Of a stretch of DNA of 64,000 bases, positions 63,004 to 64,000 are shown piece after piece (position 1 is the stretch's first letter; every line of letters begins with the position of its first letter). This DNA is from Streptomyces longwoodensis (lineage in GTDB: Bacteria > Actinomycetota > Actinomycetes > Streptomycetales > Streptomycetaceae): NCBI RefSeq assembly GCF_001514125.1, contig NZ_KQ948549.1:381081-445080 (forward strand). Reading direction: 5' to 3'. Both the position numbers and the translations under genes were made by a program. The notes under the pieces are model-generated. The model ran no database searches, was not told where the DNA came from, and worked only from the letters and a program-made list of their open reading frames with translations.

Positions 63004-63996
63004 TCACCGGCCCCAGCGCAGCCCGGGCGTGCTCACCGGGGCGTCCCAGAGCCGCAGCAGCTCCTCGTCGATCTGGCACAGGGTGACGGACGCGCCGGCC
63101 ATGTCCAGGGAGGTCACGTAGTTGCCGACGAGCGTACGGGCGACGGCCACCCCGCGCTCGGTGAGCACCCGCTGCACCTCGGCGTTGAAGCCGTACAGCT
63201 CCAGCAGCGGGGTCGCGCCCATGCCGTTGACCAGCACCAGGACGGGGTTGCGGGGCGTCATGTCGTCGAGGATCGCGTGCAGGGCGGCGTCGGCGATCTC
63301 CCGCGAGGTCATCATCGGCCGTCGCTCGCGCCCCGGTTCGCCGTGGATGCCGACGCCGAACTCCAGCTCGCCGTCGGGCAGGTCGAACGTCGGGCTGCCC
63401 TTGGCGGGCGTGGTGCAGGCGCTCAGGGCGACGCCGAAGCTGCGCGCGTTCTCGTTGACCTGCCGGGCCACCGCCTCGACCCGCTCCAGCGGTTGGCCCT
63501 CGTCCGCCGCGGCGCCGGCGATCTTCTCGACGAAGAGGGTGGCCCCGGTACCGCGCCGCCCGGCCGTGTACAGGCTGTCGGTGACCGCCACGTCGTCGTC
63601 GACGAGCACCTTGGCGATCTGGATGCCCTCGTCCTCGGCCAGTTCGGCGGCCATGTCGAAGTTCAGGACGTCGCCGGTGTAGTTCTTGACGACGAACAGC
63701 ACCCCGGCACCGCTGTCCACGGCCGCCGCGGCCCGCACCATCTGGTCCGGCACGGGCGAGGTGAAGACCTCGCCGGGACAGGCCGCCGACAGCATGCCCG
63801 GGCCGACGAACCCGCCGTGCAGCGGCTCGTGCCCCGATCCGCCCCCGGAGACCAGCGCCACCTGCCCGGCGACCGGCGCGTCCCGTCGTACGACCACCCG
63901 GTTCTCCACGTCCACGGTCAGTTCCGGATGTGCGGCCGCCATGCCCCGCAACGCGTCGGCGACCACGGTCTCGGGAACGTTGATGAGCATCCTCAT
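63004..63996 (-). CDS. dhaK: Dihydroxyacetone kinase substrate-binding subunit DhaK
   Basis: 330 residues. ALVSGGGSGHEPLHGGFVG, VKNYTGDVLNFDMAAELA and GVGIHGEPG with His218, which covalently binds dihydroxyacetone as a hemiaminal, are all intact. Starts at the first ATG (63994-63996), with a second in-frame ATG two codons on; the upstream promoter is outside the window. First gene of the dha unit: converts dihydroxyacetone to DHAP in glycerol metabolism. Confidence 0.96.
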   Translation of the reverse strand: MRMLINVPETVVADALRGMAAAHPELTVDVENRVVVRRDAPVAGQVALVSGGGSGHEPLHGGFVGPGMLSAACPGEVFTSPVPDQMVRAAAAVDSGAGVLFVVKNYTGDVLNFDMAAELAEDEGIQIAKVLVDDDVAVTDSLYTAGRRGTGATLFVEKIAGAAADEGQPLERVEAVARQVNENARSFGVALSACTTPAKGSPTFDLPDGELEFGVGIHGEPGRERRPMMTSREIADAALHAILDDMTPRNPVLVLVNGMGATPLLELYGFNAEVQRVLTERGVAVARTLVGNYVTSLDMAGASVTLCQIDEELLRLWDAPVSTPGLRWGR

Positions 63997-64000
63997 GACT

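Overview
The window is high-GC actinobacterial chromosome and almost certainly Streptomyces. GC is very high, with strong third-position bias. Many genes have GTG starts and 4-bp ATGA/GTGA overlaps. There are many GntR, PadR, MarR and IclR regulators, SpoIIE-type phosphatases, secreted hydrolases, a chitosanase, and a single rare TTA (bldA-type) codon in a cluster regulator. I saw no rRNA, tRNA, CRISPR array, insertion sequence or prophage.

Layout. 1-7.2 kb is the edge of a biosynthetic cluster that runs off the left end: a PfaA-like (polyunsaturated-fatty-acid-synthase type) KS-MAT-ACP-ACP enzyme, a stand-alone ACP, a thioesterase and an AraC regulator carrying the TTA codon. 7.3-13.7 kb is mixed: IclR regulator, NCS1 permease coupled to an isochorismatase-like hydrolase, SseB, MarR, VOC and SMP-30-like proteins. 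13.8-16 kb is a coupled fluoride-exporter operon (CrcB, DUF190, CrcB) and UppP, closed by a strong terminator. 16-20.6 kb is an amino-acid catabolic unit: FadR-type GntR with a palindromic site at its start, L-asparaginase, aspartase, glutaminase. 20.8-23.6 kb holds two coupled polyprenol-dependent glycosyltransferases, convergent with and overlapping a D-Ala-D-Ala carboxypeptidase.

24.6-30.1 kb (minus strand) is the most striking unit. It is a five-gene exopolysaccharide operon in which every junction is a 4-bp start/stop overlap: nucleotide-sugar dehydrogenase, a hyaluronan-synthase/NodC-like GT2, a 35-residue single-pass membrane peptide, a PgaB/IcaB-type deacetylase with an extra C-terminal jelly-roll-like part, and a secreted jelly-roll-like protein. 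Next comes a short second Rho factor whose RNP1-like motif has lost its aromatic residues, with a C-rich, rut-like leader.

32-47 kb is accessory metabolism and regulation: PadR plus methyltransferase, a GntR gene with a DasR-like operator, hydrolases, a molybdopterin oxidoreductase with its own flavin reductase, quinone reductase plus GNAT, MarR, a HemK-like methyltransferase, a DUF5666 protein, and a PAS-PAS-GAF-SpoIIE phosphatase. 47-64 kb holds an old-yellow/2,4-dienoyl-CoA-reductase-type enzyme behind a palindromic promoter, an MMPL exporter, another SpoIIE phosphatase, a Tat-exported serine hydrolase coupled to a LysM-fused alpha/beta hydrolase, hemerythrin, STAS and PadR proteins, a fibronectin-III lipoprotein divergent from a GH75 chitosanase, and a PTS-dependent dihydroxyacetone kinase operon (dhaK-dhaL-dhaM).

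Two patterns recur. Several genes have a TANNNT -10 box ending 6-7 nt before the start codon and no Shine-Dalgarno, suggesting leaderless mRNAs. Two MarR loci and the flavin-oxidoreductase promoter carry related TTGCA-type palindromes. All functions are read from sequence motifs by eye; no database search was run.
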